The notes beneath the pieces are model-generated. The model was not told the origin of the DNA, made no database searches, and saw only the letters and a program-made list of their open reading frames with translations. From Manis javanica (lineage: Eukaryota > Chordata > Mammalia > Pholidota > Manidae), in assembly GCF_040802235.1 (NCBI RefSeq), contig NC_133165.1:19951623-20015622 (forward strand): DNA of 64,000 nt. Reading direction: 5' to 3'. Positions 44,227 to 56,639 of the stretch are shown here, in pieces; within the stretch, counting starts at the first letter, position 1, and every line of letters begins with the position of its first letter. The translations under genes were made by a program, and so were the position numbers.

Positions 44227-46659
44227 AGATTAAAGAAGAAAACTTCTGAGTGCCACAAAGAGAGTTCATGTTGACATTACTATTTTTTGGAGAGAAGAGC
44301 TTTATCCCTCCTAAAGATGCAAAGTTGTACAAGCACTTCAGTGCAGCTCTGCAAGCAATGTGCAGATGTGCAAACAGCTCTCCTGTTCGGCTGAGCAGGC
44401 CTGCAATGACCTCTGCCTATTTTCTAACCACTGCTGGTGATAATTATTCATGTTGGAAAGTAAGGTTACATTTAAAAAAAATGTTCATTAATCAGAATTT
44501 TCACTCTTTAAAAAGCCTATCCCTTAGTTAGTCTAAAGTGGTAACTGAAGCTTATACCCCAGTGTAATTCATTCAGCTTCTTTGCTGCAATTTCCTTTTC
44601 TCATTTGTTCCATTAACAATAAGGGGCGTTGAGAGAGGAATAAATTGTTTTCTCATGATGAAAGGTCTGAATAGAATAATTAGGCCAGTCAATTCCCAGA
44701 GTGCACAGGCTGAATTTTCCTTCTTGGATATGCACCACGTATTTGCAAACCACAATACAGTTGGTTATCAAATATTTTGCATAGGTTCCTGTGTGGAATT
44801 CCCTCTGCAGGTGGTCAGATCAGAAAGGATTTTACCTAAATGCTTATTGTGCAGGAGGGAACTCTGCAAGGGAAAACTACCCCTCAGCTTCTTTTATTAC
44901 TGTTGGTACAGAAACAAAGCAGAAGACATGCTGGTGGACAGCTCTCCCCGTTCAGGCATCTGGTCATCGCTTTCTTTTCTTGTCTTTTTTTTCAGTTGAA
45001 AGTGCTGGGTTGGAGGATGAGGGGTGGAACCAACCACTTGTCGCTTATCTTCCTGTATCAGTATTCATTATGTGGGAGTAAGAACATGTTGCCATGACTT
45101 GTTCTACCAGGGTCTACCAGGGAAGACCAGTTGAACTCCCTTAATAAAGACAATTCCCAAGTGTCCTACAGATGAAGCCAACTTGACGTGCTGGACGCCA
45201 TGGTACAGGCTCAGTGAGGAGCCCCACGGAAGGACATCTTGGGGCTCACAGGAATGCCCACTGACACTGATGAGGAAAAAGCAAGGCAGAATCTTGGGGT
45301 TTCCAAAACTATACCTCCTTTGAATTCTGTTTTATTAATCCAAAAGGTAAACATGTACAGTTTGAAGGTCTGTGGATGCCATGTTTGATGATAGGAGGCT
45401 CGCTATTCCTATAGGAAGAGAGAAACCAAAGACTGGCTTATGAGCTTGTGTGGATCACGATTTCTCTGGTGGGCATTATCCAATGTACTTAAAGAAAATG
45501 GAGTCTTTGTTTTTGAGACTAACCCTAAGATTTTTAAAAAGAGACCTTGTTTGCCACTAGATAATCAAGAGATTTACATTTGGACAGAGTCATACTTGTT
45601 TTGGATAAACCATTTGAATGGGCCCTTCAGTTTCACTGATATAAATACAGTATAGAACCATACCTCAGGGAAGACCTGTGAGGTTACTATCTGAATGCAG
45701 GTGTTGAAAGGGAATCAGGTCCTATGTGACCACTTTTCCATCTGCTTTATACTTTTATATACTGTGGTTCAGAATTAGAGCCGTCTCTTAGTTTTATTAA
45801 AGATGTCATTTCTGCTTTATCATTTTTCTTGTTGTTTTAGGATAATTTGTGGGAGGATTATGTGGTAAAATTTGTCATTTTAAGACTGGAGGTGATATGC
45901 TGTGTAATTTGGGTGTTTGTCTTATCACCACGGTAACTCTATAAAGGAGGTATAATGGGAAAGATAAATTTTATTAGAAAATAAGCAGAATTGAAGAGAT
46001 TTTTTTCCTTCTGGGTGAGAGGTATGGTTCACCCCTGTTTAGATAAGAAATGATCTTGGAATTTTATGCATCTTTTGGTGGAAAAAGTTTAGGCTTGCTG
46101 GGTATTATCTGGATGATTGGAGGCTAGTTGCAGAAGGTGCTGTATTTTTCTGCAAACTACACATTGTGAGGGAGTTTGAATTTCTCTGGGAAACTTGGAA
46201 GAAAAGGATTAGTGGTCCAAAAACTGGTAAGAGAAGTGAGAAGGGTAAAGATCTGAAGAAAGAAGAGAAGGGGAGGAGAGAGAGAGAGGAGGAAGGGAGA
46301 AAGAGAAGACAGGGCTGTGGTGTTTATGAGTCAAATTTCAGTAGGCAGGAACTACTAAGAAAGTTGGCCTGTAAGAAATTCTCTGTGGCACCCGCAGCTG
46401 GTAAACTCCAGGACAGAGAAGTTTCCTCCTGAGATTTAAATTGTGTGCTGGGCTGTGATGCACCTGCTTCTCTGCTCTCATGATGGCCTCTTTTACTGCT
46501 TTCCAGCAGAGAAGCTGCCAGTCCTTCCATCCGCTCTGCCATCGCAGGAACATTATTGTAGTTACTACCCCTCCTTTCACGTATGCAATGTCTTGCATCT
46601 GGGTTCTTCCTACAAGCTTCTAAATAACAGCCAATCATTCCAATTCCCTTTTTGTGCAC
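44227..46659. other. Unassigned, mostly unique DNA
   Basis: No recognised repeat or gene. A purine-rich AG tract lies at about 46255-46312. Open stretches (for example 44655-44999) have no identifiable domain. Confidence 0.4.
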
Positions 46660-47796
46660 CCTATACAGAAAATTAACTCCAACTGGATCAAGGACCTAGT
46701 AAAACTATAAAACTTTTAGAATAAAACATAAGGGGAAAGTTTAATGGCTTTGTACTAGGCAATGATTTCTGGCAAGGACACTGAAAGCACAGGCAACACC
46801 AGTGAAAAGAGACAAGTGGGGCCGCATCACACCAGCGACTGTGCACATGTTTCCCACAGTACAGCCTACTCGGCACCTGCAGAATGGGAGAAAATTTGCA
46901 AGTTATTCGATAAAGGATCAATAATCAGAATATATAAAGAACTCCTAAAACTCAACAATGAGAAAACAACCCAATTAAAACATCAGTAAAGAACTTGAAT
47001 AAACATTGCTCCAAAGAAGATACACAAATGTTCAGTAAGCTCATGAAAGATGCCCAACAACACTAATCATCAGGGAAATGCAAATCAAAACTACAGTGAG
47101 ATATCATTTTACACCCATTAGGATATCCACTATAAAAAAAATAACAGTGTTGATGAGGATGTAGAGGAATGGGAATGCTTGTGCACTGCTGATGGGCATG
47201 TAAAAATGGTACAGTCTCTGTGGAAAGCAGCATAGTGGTTCCTCAAAAAGTTAAACACAGAATTACCATTCTGTTGCAATTTCTCTTCTGGATACACCCA
47301 AAAGGATCAAAAGCCATGACCTGAACAGATATTTGTATCTCCAGGTTCATAGTAGCATTATTCACAATAGCTGAAAGGTAGAAGCAACCCATGTACCCAT
47401 TGATGAATGAATAAACAAAATGTCAAAATGTGGTTACACACAATGCAATACTACGGCAGCCTTAAAAAGGAAATTGTAACACATGCTGCAAAATGGATGA
47501 AACTTGAAGACATTATGACAAGTGAAATTACCAGACACACAAAAGGACAAATATTGTGTAATTCCACTTAGATATGGCACCTTGAGTAGTCAAGTTCATA
47601 GAGATGGACAATGATGGCTGCCAGGGGCTGGGGGTAAGGAAGGAATGGGGACTTAGCATTTAATGGATGTAGCATTTCAGTTTGGGAAGATTAAGAAGTT
47701 CTTAAAGATGGATGGTACACTGATGGTGAACAACAATGTGAATGTGCTTAATGCTATAGAACTTAAAAATGGTTAAAATGATAAATTTTATGTTAA
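46660..47796 (+). mobile_element. Old L1 (L1M-type) ORF2 end and 3'UTR
   Basis: ORF2 C-terminal landmarks run from 'ctccaactggatcaaggacc' (46678) through 'catcagggaaatgcaaatca' (47070) and 'aatactacggcagccttaaa' (47450). The 3'UTR follows with 'gatggctgccaggggctggg' and 'acttaaaaatggttaaaatg' at the end. It has many indels and is non-coding. Confidence 0.85.
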
Positions 47797-48165
47797 ATTC
47801 CAGGTACCCACTCTCCCTACCACAGGACCTTGACACATGCTATTACTTTAGTTTCAGCCTAGTTATCACTTTTTCAGGGAAGCCAACTCCAAATAGGTCA
47901 GTTCTTCCTTATTATCCTTATTATACTATGTATTTCTTTATAATATCTCAATGCTTCTTCATCTGCTTTAGCTCTAATCTTTCATAGTTTTACAACTGTT
48001 GGATTAATAATATCTGGTAAGCTGCCTCACCCAGCTGATTATAATTCACAAAGGGATCATATTTGTTTATTTGTTTTGCTTTTTGATCATGGGAGGGTTA
48101 CATTCAGTTATCAGAGTTGCCTGGCACAGAATGATTCTCAATACATACTTGTTGGATAACCTCAG
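47797..48165 (+). mobile_element. L2 fragment
   Basis: 'tttttcagggaagccaactc', 'actatgtatttctttataat', 'gttgcctggcacagaatgat' and 'tcaatacatacttgttgga' match the L2 3' end layout. Confidence 0.7.
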
Positions 48166-50430
48166 ATATTGATAAACTTCCATTCCAATGTCTTTTTTGT
48201 TAGGATTGAGGGGACAGTGGGGAGAAAGGGAGGCAGCATTGCAAGCTTGAAGGCAAGAGTCTGCAGAGTTTGGAGAAAAAGGCTCCAGCATGGAAAGGCT
48301 CAGTCAGGTACAAGTCTCCCCTCAGGGATGTTCAGAGAGGCAGGGAGGGTGCACAGGTCACCTCGCTGGGCCACGGACAGTGAGGATGACTCCTGAATGC
48401 TGAAGACAGGAACATCTAGACGCCAAACCTGGTGTTGGCAAAAGTGTTACTATTATAATCTCATGGAAGAAGAATAGAGGTGTTCAGACTTTGAATGATG
48501 TCAAACTTCACTGGGGGATCCCAAACCTAGCAACCCAGCAGAAATGGTCGCAAAACACATAGGATCTTATTCACTCGGTCTGGTGGAGGTCAGGAGATGG
48601 TCTTCTAAATGCATCTTGCCGCAGTCCTCCTATTTGATTCTGATATGTAGCCAGATTTGGGAATCATTAGCTCAAATAATTCCTAGGTCTTTTTCACCCA
48701 TGAATTTCTATGATTGTCTAAACATATAATTAGCTTTTTCCTCAACTGAGGCTATATAACCTTCAAATCAAGTCAGAAATGTGGGTTAACCATTCTTTCA
48801 TGAAAGAGAGATGCATTGCAAACTTTAAAAATCTACAAGTCATCTCTAATTACGTGTGTTAATTAGGGGTGAGATGGAGTTGGGTGAATGGAAATATCTC
48901 TACTCTTAATGAAATCACAATGCAATTAGAGAGATAGGATGTTCAAGAAATAATTAGGAGCATGTGAAGTGCTATATGAATGAAAATTCCAGTTATCTGT
49001 CCATCAACATTATGAAATATCCAGAAAGTTTCCAAAACCACAGATATGGGGGTATTGACCTTTCAGGCCTTCCCCTTCCCTCCTCCTTGTGAGATGTCAC
49101 CTTTTTTCTCTTTCTTCTTTATCCTCCACATCATTATATTTGTAAATTTTTTTTTCCTAGAACTTTGTACAAAGTGTTTTTTCCATCTGGATATGTGTCA
49201 AGTATGTATGCTCTGTATACAGAATGGGGTTAATAGATATTTTTCAAATGAATAGATTACTAAGCAGTAGAAGAATGACTTTTCGCTTCTCAGAATGGTT
49301 TCCATTTTGTGCTCAAACCAAGAGGTGTTGATAGGGGACTGAAAAGGCCAGAGAAAAAGTAAAGCAGAGAAAAGGAAATGGCAGAGATGAGTAGAAAGCA
49401 CAGGGTGAGGAGTGGTGGGGAGCTGGCATGGCATGAAGCAGCAGCCTCCTCGGCAGCAGAGAGGTAGCAGATGTCTCTCAGGAAGGTGAGATAAGAGATG
49501 AAAGCTACAGCCATGTGGCATCTCCACGCCTTTGAAGACTAAGGCATAGGCCACCTCTTGTGAGTGCTGCAGGAAGTGGGAGATGAACGAGGCAGAAAGG
49601 AGAGGAATGTGGAAGCAGATGAAGGCTCAGCAGAAACCCTTGAGGGAGCTGATGTGGTACAGGACCAGCAGCTGCAGGCTGGAGGGTGGGGCCCACTTGT
49701 CACACAGGAGTCAGATGACAATGTCTGTCCCACACTCCTCAGGGCTTTATGTCTTCCTGTACCTATACCAGCCTCACAGCATTACTCCAGGCTCCTAATG
49801 TTTGCCTGAGTCAGTACTTACAGATCCTATGTTGCTAAATACAGTCTTATTAACAAGGCAGAAAGGAGGCAATAAGCTAAGATTTAGCTGGTTTGCTGTG
49901 AGCTGGATTCATTTTATGAATTATGTCATTGTAACCTCTTACCAAGCTAACAATGTAGATGCTATTAATCATTCTTGTTTTACATTTGGAAAACCAGCCA
50001 GTAGCACTCTAGTAAATGTTTCCTAACAAAAAAGCTCTGATTTATAATGTTTACCAATTTCTATGGTATAAATCCTCCCATGCTGGCCGATTTCAAGCTA
50101 CCAAAATGATGTCACTGAATGCAAAGTTAGTTAGTTGCATAGTGGCATACCTTCGTGTAGCGTGATATAGTATATACATAGTATATGTATGCACATAGTA
50201 TGTGTATAGTCTATATGTACAATAGATGAAAATATGTAATCATATTATCAAGAACATAGATAATAGTAAAATAGGAAATGGTGAGTTCAAAGAATTAACT
50301 TTGTTTTCAGCAATATTTACTTATAAATACACTTTAATTTTTAATAATGGCTCTGTAATAATAAGCTTACAAAGTTCTTGAAAATGTAATAATCAGCTCT
50401 CACAAGCAGTGAACCAGCGCCAGCATGCCT
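48166..50430. other. Unassigned, mostly unique DNA
   Basis: No recognised gene or repeat. GA-rich stretches near 49380-49640 produce overlapping open frames on both strands without domains. A short AT-rich 'tagtatat/gtatgcacat' tract lies at 50165-50225. Confidence 0.4.
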
Positions 50431-51235
50431 CTGTCAGCCCACTGTGATTCAGAATGCATTCACAATTTCTAACCATTCCTGGAATACAGTGGATTTTAAA
50501 AAATCTTGTGTCTTTAAACCGAAGACTGAATCTTGTGTTTTAAAACTATGTCTCCCGGACGTCCAGGAGATCCGGGTAGTGAGTGATGAGAGTCCTCATA
50601 CGGAGAAGTCCAGGAAACCAAGTAAGTGGATGAGGTATGAGAGTCACCGAGACACACATGTTGGTATGAGAAATCGGTGTGTGGCCACAGAAAGCAAACC
50701 ATGTTCAAGCGGACCCAAACTTAATATAAAGATAGACTTTACATACCCAGATGCTGCTGAAAGTAATCCTGGAGTGGGAGAATTTGGAACCGGCAGAGCA
50801 GAGTAAGCAGATGACTGCACTTGTCCACTGAAATGGACCTTGAGGTTGCCTCTCCGACACCCAGGACCCTCACTTATCTATATTTTTATCGTGGGGGTGG
50901 GGAGCTACCCATGAGTTTTAGGGATGCTGATTCCAACCCTGACTCCGAGGATAGGGCATATTTGGGGCTTAAGAAAAACACAGTATTCCTACCACCTGGC
51001 CCTACATGTTTGGGCCAGCAAGACACGATGGAGATGCTGGGCTCTGGAGTAAATAGTAACTCACCCTCCCGGAAGTGGAAGCAGGTAAACCTAGGAGTGG
51101 TTGGCTGCCATGCTGAGACTGCACGAGGGCAGCAGCTTTGGCAGGAAGTTCATACCAGTGGATATCAGAGAAAAGGAAAGGAACCAGGTTCTTGGTGATG
51201 CACTTGTGCCCCTGGGTCAAACCAATCCTGACCCC
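50430..51235 (+). other. Two unexplained open frames, non-repeat origin uncertain
   Basis: Open frames of 120 codons (50444-50806) and 125 codons (50821-51198) follow each other 14 bp apart in different frames. The first contains 'EIRVVSDESPHTEKSRKPSK' and the second 'FRDADSNPDSEDRAYLGLKK'. I recognise neither. Codon-like composition and several CpGs make the patch differ from its AT-rich surroundings. There is no clear Kozak context, splice structure or poly-A tail. It could be an eroded processed pseudogene, an old LTR, or chance. Confidence 0.25.
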
Positions 51236-51380
51236 TAAATACTTCTGGACTTCCAGTTATGTCAGCCAATAAATCTTCAAGGCTTCAGGAGTTTGAATTG
51301 TGTTTTCTAATACTAGTGCTGAATACATTATAACTGATAAAACCTTCAGTGGCCAAGCAGGTGTTCATTGAGAGTGGGAC

Positions 51381-52436
51381 TGTTACCCGTTGAGTGTGTT
51401 GTGTTTTCTCAGTTCTTATCTTCTCGAAGGAAAGAATACAAACAAGAGACAGACTTAGGACAGTCTTAGGCAGCAGGAGTTCATTAAGCTAAGTGAAAGT
51501 ACACTCTCCGGAAGGGCGGAGAGAGCTCCCGCAAGCAAACCGGAGGCAGCCTGCTGTTTGGGTTGGGGTTGGGTTTTTAAATGGTGGCAAGTCCCTCCCC
51601 ACATCTTACACCATTCAATTGACATGTTGATGGACAGTTTAAGATTATATAACCTTCTTCCTAGTGGCAGGTGCTTACCCATGTACCTAAGCAAAACCCA
51701 CAGGGCAAAACCGCAAAGAAAACAATAATAATTACGGTATAATGAGCCCAAGGCCTGGGGCTTAGTGCTTCTCCCAACAGAGTGTGTGGAGTCTGAAAAC
51801 CCGTATTGGGCTTTTACATCTTGTCTGGCCCTGATAAGGCAGGAGACTGAGTCGCAAACAGGAGGGTTTGGGGGCGTTCTGCCATCTGGTGAAGAGGGGG
51901 TAGGCGGAGACGGGTGGGTGTCCCGGACGGGGCTCCGCTCCTGCCTGCCTGGCCCCACACGGAATCCCAGACGGGTGCTGGGGACCAGAGGAGGCAGAGC
52001 CGGCCGGCATGGCCGGCAGGGATGCACAGGTGTCCTTCCCGATCAGGGCCCTGAGCGGAGCGTGCAGGCGGCCGGGATGCACACGTGTCCTTCCCCAGTA
52101 GGGCGCTGAGCGAGGCGTTCAGGTAACAGCATGGAAGGGAGTGGCCCGCGATAGGAGTGCGCCCGCGGGTGGACCAGCTGGGCCGCTGGGCCTGCCCCTG
52201 CCCTTCCCTAGTCTGATGGCCTAAGTCCAGGTGCAGCGGTCCTGCCCTTGCACCAGCTTGCCAGGCCGGCCTGGCGTCAGCTCGGCAATCATGGCCTCCA
52301 GTGGAGGCCAATGCCAAGTTCTAAAAATAGAAAAACAGTTAAAGGGACGTTCTGCCAATTTGCACCTGGAGAAATACAAGGGAGATGGTAGCAAGCCAAA
52401 CTGCTTCCTAATCATACATTAGACATAGATTGTTAC
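51381..52436 (-). mobile_element. CpG-rich ~1.06-kb solo ERV LTR, family 5
   Basis: Minus-strand LTR running from 'tgtaacaatc' (52436) to 'gggtaaca' (51381). U3 is long and very CpG-rich (about 51850-52260). Two TATA-like boxes are seen in the minus sense (near 51640 and 51575). The R region holds a small hairpin (CTCTCCG/CGGAGAG at 51514-51533) and an AATGAA that may stand for the polyadenylation signal. No target duplication found, so the borders are tentative. The long open frames here (for example 190 codons at 51455-52027, minus) are composition artefacts. Confidence 0.7.
52019..52123 (-). repeat. Two ~55-bp direct repeats in LTR U3
   Basis: 'gggatgcacaggtgtccttc' at 52019 and 'gggatgcacacgtgtccttc' at 52074 start two units of about 50 bp, at 55-bp spacing, each ending 'gcg..caggc/gcg..cagg'. 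Tandem U3 units often act as LTR enhancers. Confidence 0.75.
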
Positions 52437-52440
52437 ATGG

Positions 52441-52810
52441 TGTCTTGCTAATTAGGTTTCAGCCCTTGGTAAGTTCACTATGGATTCAGTGTGACCAAAG
52501 AAATGACAGTAGAACGTTCTTGGAGTGAAAGGGTTATACACAACTTTATTTCCACGGTGGCAGGTCAATCACAAAAATCTTGTTCACTCATAGTGAGTCT
52601 GCATACAGCAAGCTTGTCTCTGCCTCTGGGCCTCTGTCCTCGGCACTGCCACCACTCCAGCCTCTGCTCTCCTGCAGGCTTGCCCCCATGCCCCTGGATG
52701 GAGCTCTTTATATAGAGTCAATAATGACGTATTGCCCACACCTGTGTAGTGAGCTAGCCAACCAGGGCCAGGTGAGAATCCTGGCTACAGGAACTTTCAT
52801 TTTATCCACA
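52441..52810 (-). mobile_element. Solo LTR, family 4 (copy B)
   Basis: 370 bp on the minus strand, from 'tgtggataaaatgaaagttc' (52810) to 52441. It aligns with copy A at 31587-32001, including the TATATAAAG box (about 52709-52717) and the polyadenylation signal. Flanking pentamers CATGG/GATGG match at 4 of 5 positions. Confidence 0.85.
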
Positions 52811-52939
52811 GATGGCCAAGATTGACCTTCTTTGAAGACTTTGCCATGGCTGTCAAATGTGATTTTTGGGGGGGTTGGTGGGGAGGAGTTGGTGATATTC
52901 TATAATTAGTTAAGAGAAATATCTAGAATCCAAGTCAAT
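52811..52939. other. 129-bp spacer between two head-to-head LTRs
   Basis: Single-copy DNA containing a G-run ('ttttgggggggttggtgggg') between the divergent 5' ends of LTR copies B and C. Confidence 0.6.
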
Positions 52940-53329
52940 TGTGGATAAAGTGAAGGTTCCTGTGGCCAGTATTCTCACCTGGCCCTGGTCGGCTTGCTCA
53001 CTACACATGTGTGGGCAATACGTCGTTATTGACTCTATATAAAGAGCTCTACCCAGTACTCTGGGCAACATGGTGACACGGCTGCAAGGCTGCAGGAGAG
53101 CAGAGCAGAAGCTGGAGTGGTGGCAGCACTGAGGACAGAGGCCCAGAGGCAGAGACCAGCCTTCTGCATGCAGACTCGCTCTGAGTGGATGGGATTCTAG
53201 TGATTGACTTGCCACTGTGGAAATAAAGTTGGGTATAACCCTTTCACCCCAAGAACATTCCATTGTCATTTCTTTGGTCATATTGAATCTATAGTGAATT
53301 TGCCCTGGCTGAAACCCATTGGCAAGAGA
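52940..53329 (+). mobile_element. Solo LTR, family 4 (copy C)
   Basis: 390 bp on the plus strand. It starts 'tgtggataaagtgaaggttc', has a TATATAAAG box at about 53036-53044 and AATAAA at 53221-53226, and ends 'cccattggcaagaga' where the terminal CA has mutated. Flanking TCAAT/TCTAT match at 4 of 5 positions. It is inverted relative to copy B. Confidence 0.83.
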
Positions 53330-54214
53330 TCTATGTACATAATAAGACAGTCAAAATCAAAACTGTGTGATATACAGCTGTCCTTTCACAATTCGAAGAG
53401 CTGCCATTTGCCTGGCACTCAGTGGTATCACACTTACTCTTGTGTAAACTTGGAAACAAAGTTAATGGAGCAAAAAGGAAAGGCAAAAATAATGTAAGGT
53501 AGAAATCTGAGACTTAAATGGTAAGCTCCTCAGAAGTGTGCAGCCCTTCAGGTGTAAGAAGAAATAAGGGGAAACTGTCTGGAACTTCCCTTCGTAAGTG
53601 AACCTGAGCCACTTTTAGTTTCTGACCTTAACATGCTAGCAATTCTTCAGGATTTTCTGAAATAATGGCTTGTAATTGCAGATAGTCCAGCAGTAATTTT
53701 AGATTTCACAGCCTCAGCTGACACTTTCCAGGTGTTTTCCTTTTGATAGGCTCCTTTTCTTTTGCTTAAATTTACTGCTTTGTTCTCTCTTCCCTTTTGT
53801 CTGGGAGTCTGAAATTCTCACTCAAGCCTACATTCGAATCTGATCCATATGCTACTCCCCCATCTCTCCCAGAAAACAGGAGTGGGGCAAGAATTCATGC
53901 ATATGCCACAGGATATTCACAGGAACTTGGGATCTGGGAGTCTCAAGGTGAAGGCCATTCAGAGATGGATGAACCAAGGCTAGAACCAGAGTTCCCTGAA
54001 TTATGAGGACTGCTTCGGTACCCAACTGCACCTGAGCCTCTGTGCAAATTCAGGAAAGACAAGATATGTTTTTAAACCATCAAAATGGGGGAAACTTTTA
54101 TCTTTTAACTTTATGACCTTCATCTTTCTAATAAGAACTGAGGCAACCCTGTGTCATCAAATGACCTTTTCAAAGAGGCAGGGGCTCATAACGGAGGGAG
54201 CCCAGAGCCCGAAG
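53330..54214. other. Unassigned unique DNA
   Basis: No recognised gene or repeat. Confidence 0.4.
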
Positions 54215-54445
54215 ATAGACAGAAATGGGTATGAATCCAAGTTCATTCACTGACCAGCTCTGTGACTTCTGGCAAGTTACTTAGTCTCTTGACCCTTGTT
54301 TTCACCTTTACTATGAAAAAGGGCTATTAGTACCTGTATTTGGACATGTTGTGTAGATTGGAAATAATCTATAAAAGTCATAAAGCATGGTGGTTGGCAC
54401 ATTGTAGATGCTCAACACATTACACATTACTATTTCAAAGCAAAG
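54215..54445 (+). mobile_element. MIR SINE
   Basis: Near-complete MIR: 'gggtatgaatccaagttcat', 'ctgtgacttctggcaagtta', 'cttagtctcttgacccttgt', 'tacctgtatttggacatgtt' and 'tggcacattgtagatgctca'. Confidence 0.85.
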
Positions 54446-56214
54446 TAGTTGAAATGTTTGGGAATGAACCTATCCTTCTAAATGACTACATCTAACTAAA
54501 AGATGATTTCCCCCAGAGAAAATTCCTGTAATTGTATATACTGGCTGTGAATCAAATTATGAATCAAGGACAATATATTTGTAAATTAACCCTATTCCAG
54601 ATTAAAAATAAATTCTAATAACTTGCCTCAAAAAGGAAAACAATCGAGAGTCCCATCAAGACAAATTTAGTAACCACAAAAGCAGACAGGGGGACAAAAG
54701 AAGATAATACCATTCTCTCCATGAGTGTGACTCATTTTCAGCTCAAAGATGGTCCACAGGAGACACATGCTCACCTACCCTCTCCACTGCCCAGACACTG
54801 CAGGACTACAGGCAGCAGCCCACACGTTTTGTTTTTTTTTTTGCGTGTTCAGGTAAATGTTGGGTTCTTCCTTACTGGACTCAGTCCCGTTTTTGCAGGT
54901 ATAAATTTTATAAGCGACACTGGAAAAAAAGTGTCACTTGGGAATGTATTCAAAGCCTATTAAGACACATCTACTGGCATTTCCCTCTAACTTTCAGGCT
55001 GCCGGATGGCCTCCTAACCACCCTGGTGAAGCAAGGGCAGAGGGCCAAAACCATGAGAGAAAGACTATGAGACTTCAAAAATGTCTGAAAAGAATTGGTG
55101 TGCTTTTCAAAAAGCCTTTCCCTCAGTGGCTTTAGCTTTTGCAAGCAGCTGGGATGTAGCCGAGAAACTGAGGTTCTCTGACTTCGCAGCCTGATGTAAC
55201 TTCATACCGTGTATGGGAAAATGCCGTGCTCAGTGTCTTTGACAGTCATCTCTGTGTTATCAAGCAGCCCGTGTTCTCTCATTTCCCTAACAAATGTACA
55301 AACATACATTGTGGCAAATGCAATAAATCACTGGCCTGTGTGTGAAGCTTACACTCGCCCTCTCACGCTTCAGATGTAGCCTTATGCAGGCATCAGGGAG
55401 CCATGGTACCATTGCTCTTTCTCCGATGGCTCCTTTAAGACCCTGGAATGCTGTGAGAGCCAATATGCTTCAGTGTATGAGTAATTCTGATTGCAGATAG
55501 ACCATTGTTGTGGAGGGACTGTCATGACAATAGTTGCTTCATTAATAAAAAAGTGTCATTGTAAAATAAAAATATTCAAAATGGATACCCTTTTTTTGGC
55601 CAGAGATCCTCCTTTTGCAAAGTGGTGGGCTAATAAATACTCATCAGTGAATGAATAAAAGGATGAAGGACTGTTTTCTGTGGATATTGATGTCTTTCTA
55701 GAGAGGTTCTACCTTAACATAGCTCATTCCTTTGAGATGAGAATATTTAGACACAGTCATGATAAACCACCAACATCATTGAGTTAAGAGCACAGTCAGG
55801 AATTCTGTTCTTTGCTTGCCCCTTCATGCAATTCTTCTCTGCTTTCGAAAGAAAAAAGAAAGAATCCTCTTCCTGCTGTTTCCACCCCTGAAATATTTAT
55901 AGGCTGATGTCCTCTTTAGTCATCACTGAGTTAAGCTGCAATCTTTTCATCATCTCTCAGAAGTCATTTTCTCCACCTGTTTAATCATTTATTTTACTTC
56001 TGACCCCACGTAATGAGCCCATGTCTCTTGGACACAGGCTCTCAAAGGGAAGACCGTCCCCCAAGGAGCCAGAGGGGGCCTGGCAGCATCAGGCTCCTTG
56101 GTAATAGACAGTGTCCTCAGGCGTGACTCCATCGTGCTTTGCCATGACATTCTCCAGTTACCTCTCACCTGCTGGGCAAGCTGCAGCCTTGGTCAGAGCT
56201 CTGGGGCTGGCTCT
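54446..56214. other. Unique DNA, possible conserved non-coding sequence
   Basis: No repeat family or gene recognised. The stretch 55140-55440 is balanced in composition, keeps several CpGs and lacks repeats. Such DNA is often conserved, but this cannot be judged from one genome. Confidence 0.35.
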
Positions 56215-56345
56215 GTAGCATAGAGGAAGTACACTGTTTTTGATGCCGGGCACATCTGGGTCCAAATCTGGGCTCTTGATTTATACCTACATGACCTAAG
56301 GCAAGTTATTAGCCTCTCTAAATCTTAGTTTCTTTGTCAGTAGTA
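56215..56345 (+). mobile_element. MIR SINE fragment (5' half)
   Basis: 'gggtccaaatctgggctctt', 'catgacctaaggcaagttat' and 'tagcctctctaaatcttagt' match the MIR core. Confidence 0.7.
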
Positions 56346-56639
56346 GCTTGGGGAAACACTAGTTACACCATGGGACTCTGGAGAGAAACAAACTGGTTAG
56401 TAAATATAAATGGGCTATCTAAAGTACATGAGGTCTGTATACAATTTTGTGCACCTGTGTATAAAGTGTATTCCAGCATATAAGTGTAGCGCTTTTACCA
56501 CCTCCCAGATCTAAAAGCTAAACCAAGTTCTCTCTCTCACTACACTACATTCAATTTACCAGTCAGTTTTATCTATCCTTCCTCTGTTTTCTTCTGATCT
56601 CATCCATTTCTCCCCAGCGGTATGAGTCATCGCTGAGTC

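Noticed and set aside
46166-46432. 88-codon frame rich in Lys/Glu/Arg
   Set aside because: It is caused by a purine-rich AG tract. No domain and no supporting signals.
51455-52317. Long minus-strand frames (190 and 167 codons) and a 114-codon plus-strand frame
   Set aside because: They fall in the CpG-rich U3/R region of an LTR, overlap each other in several frames and show no domain.
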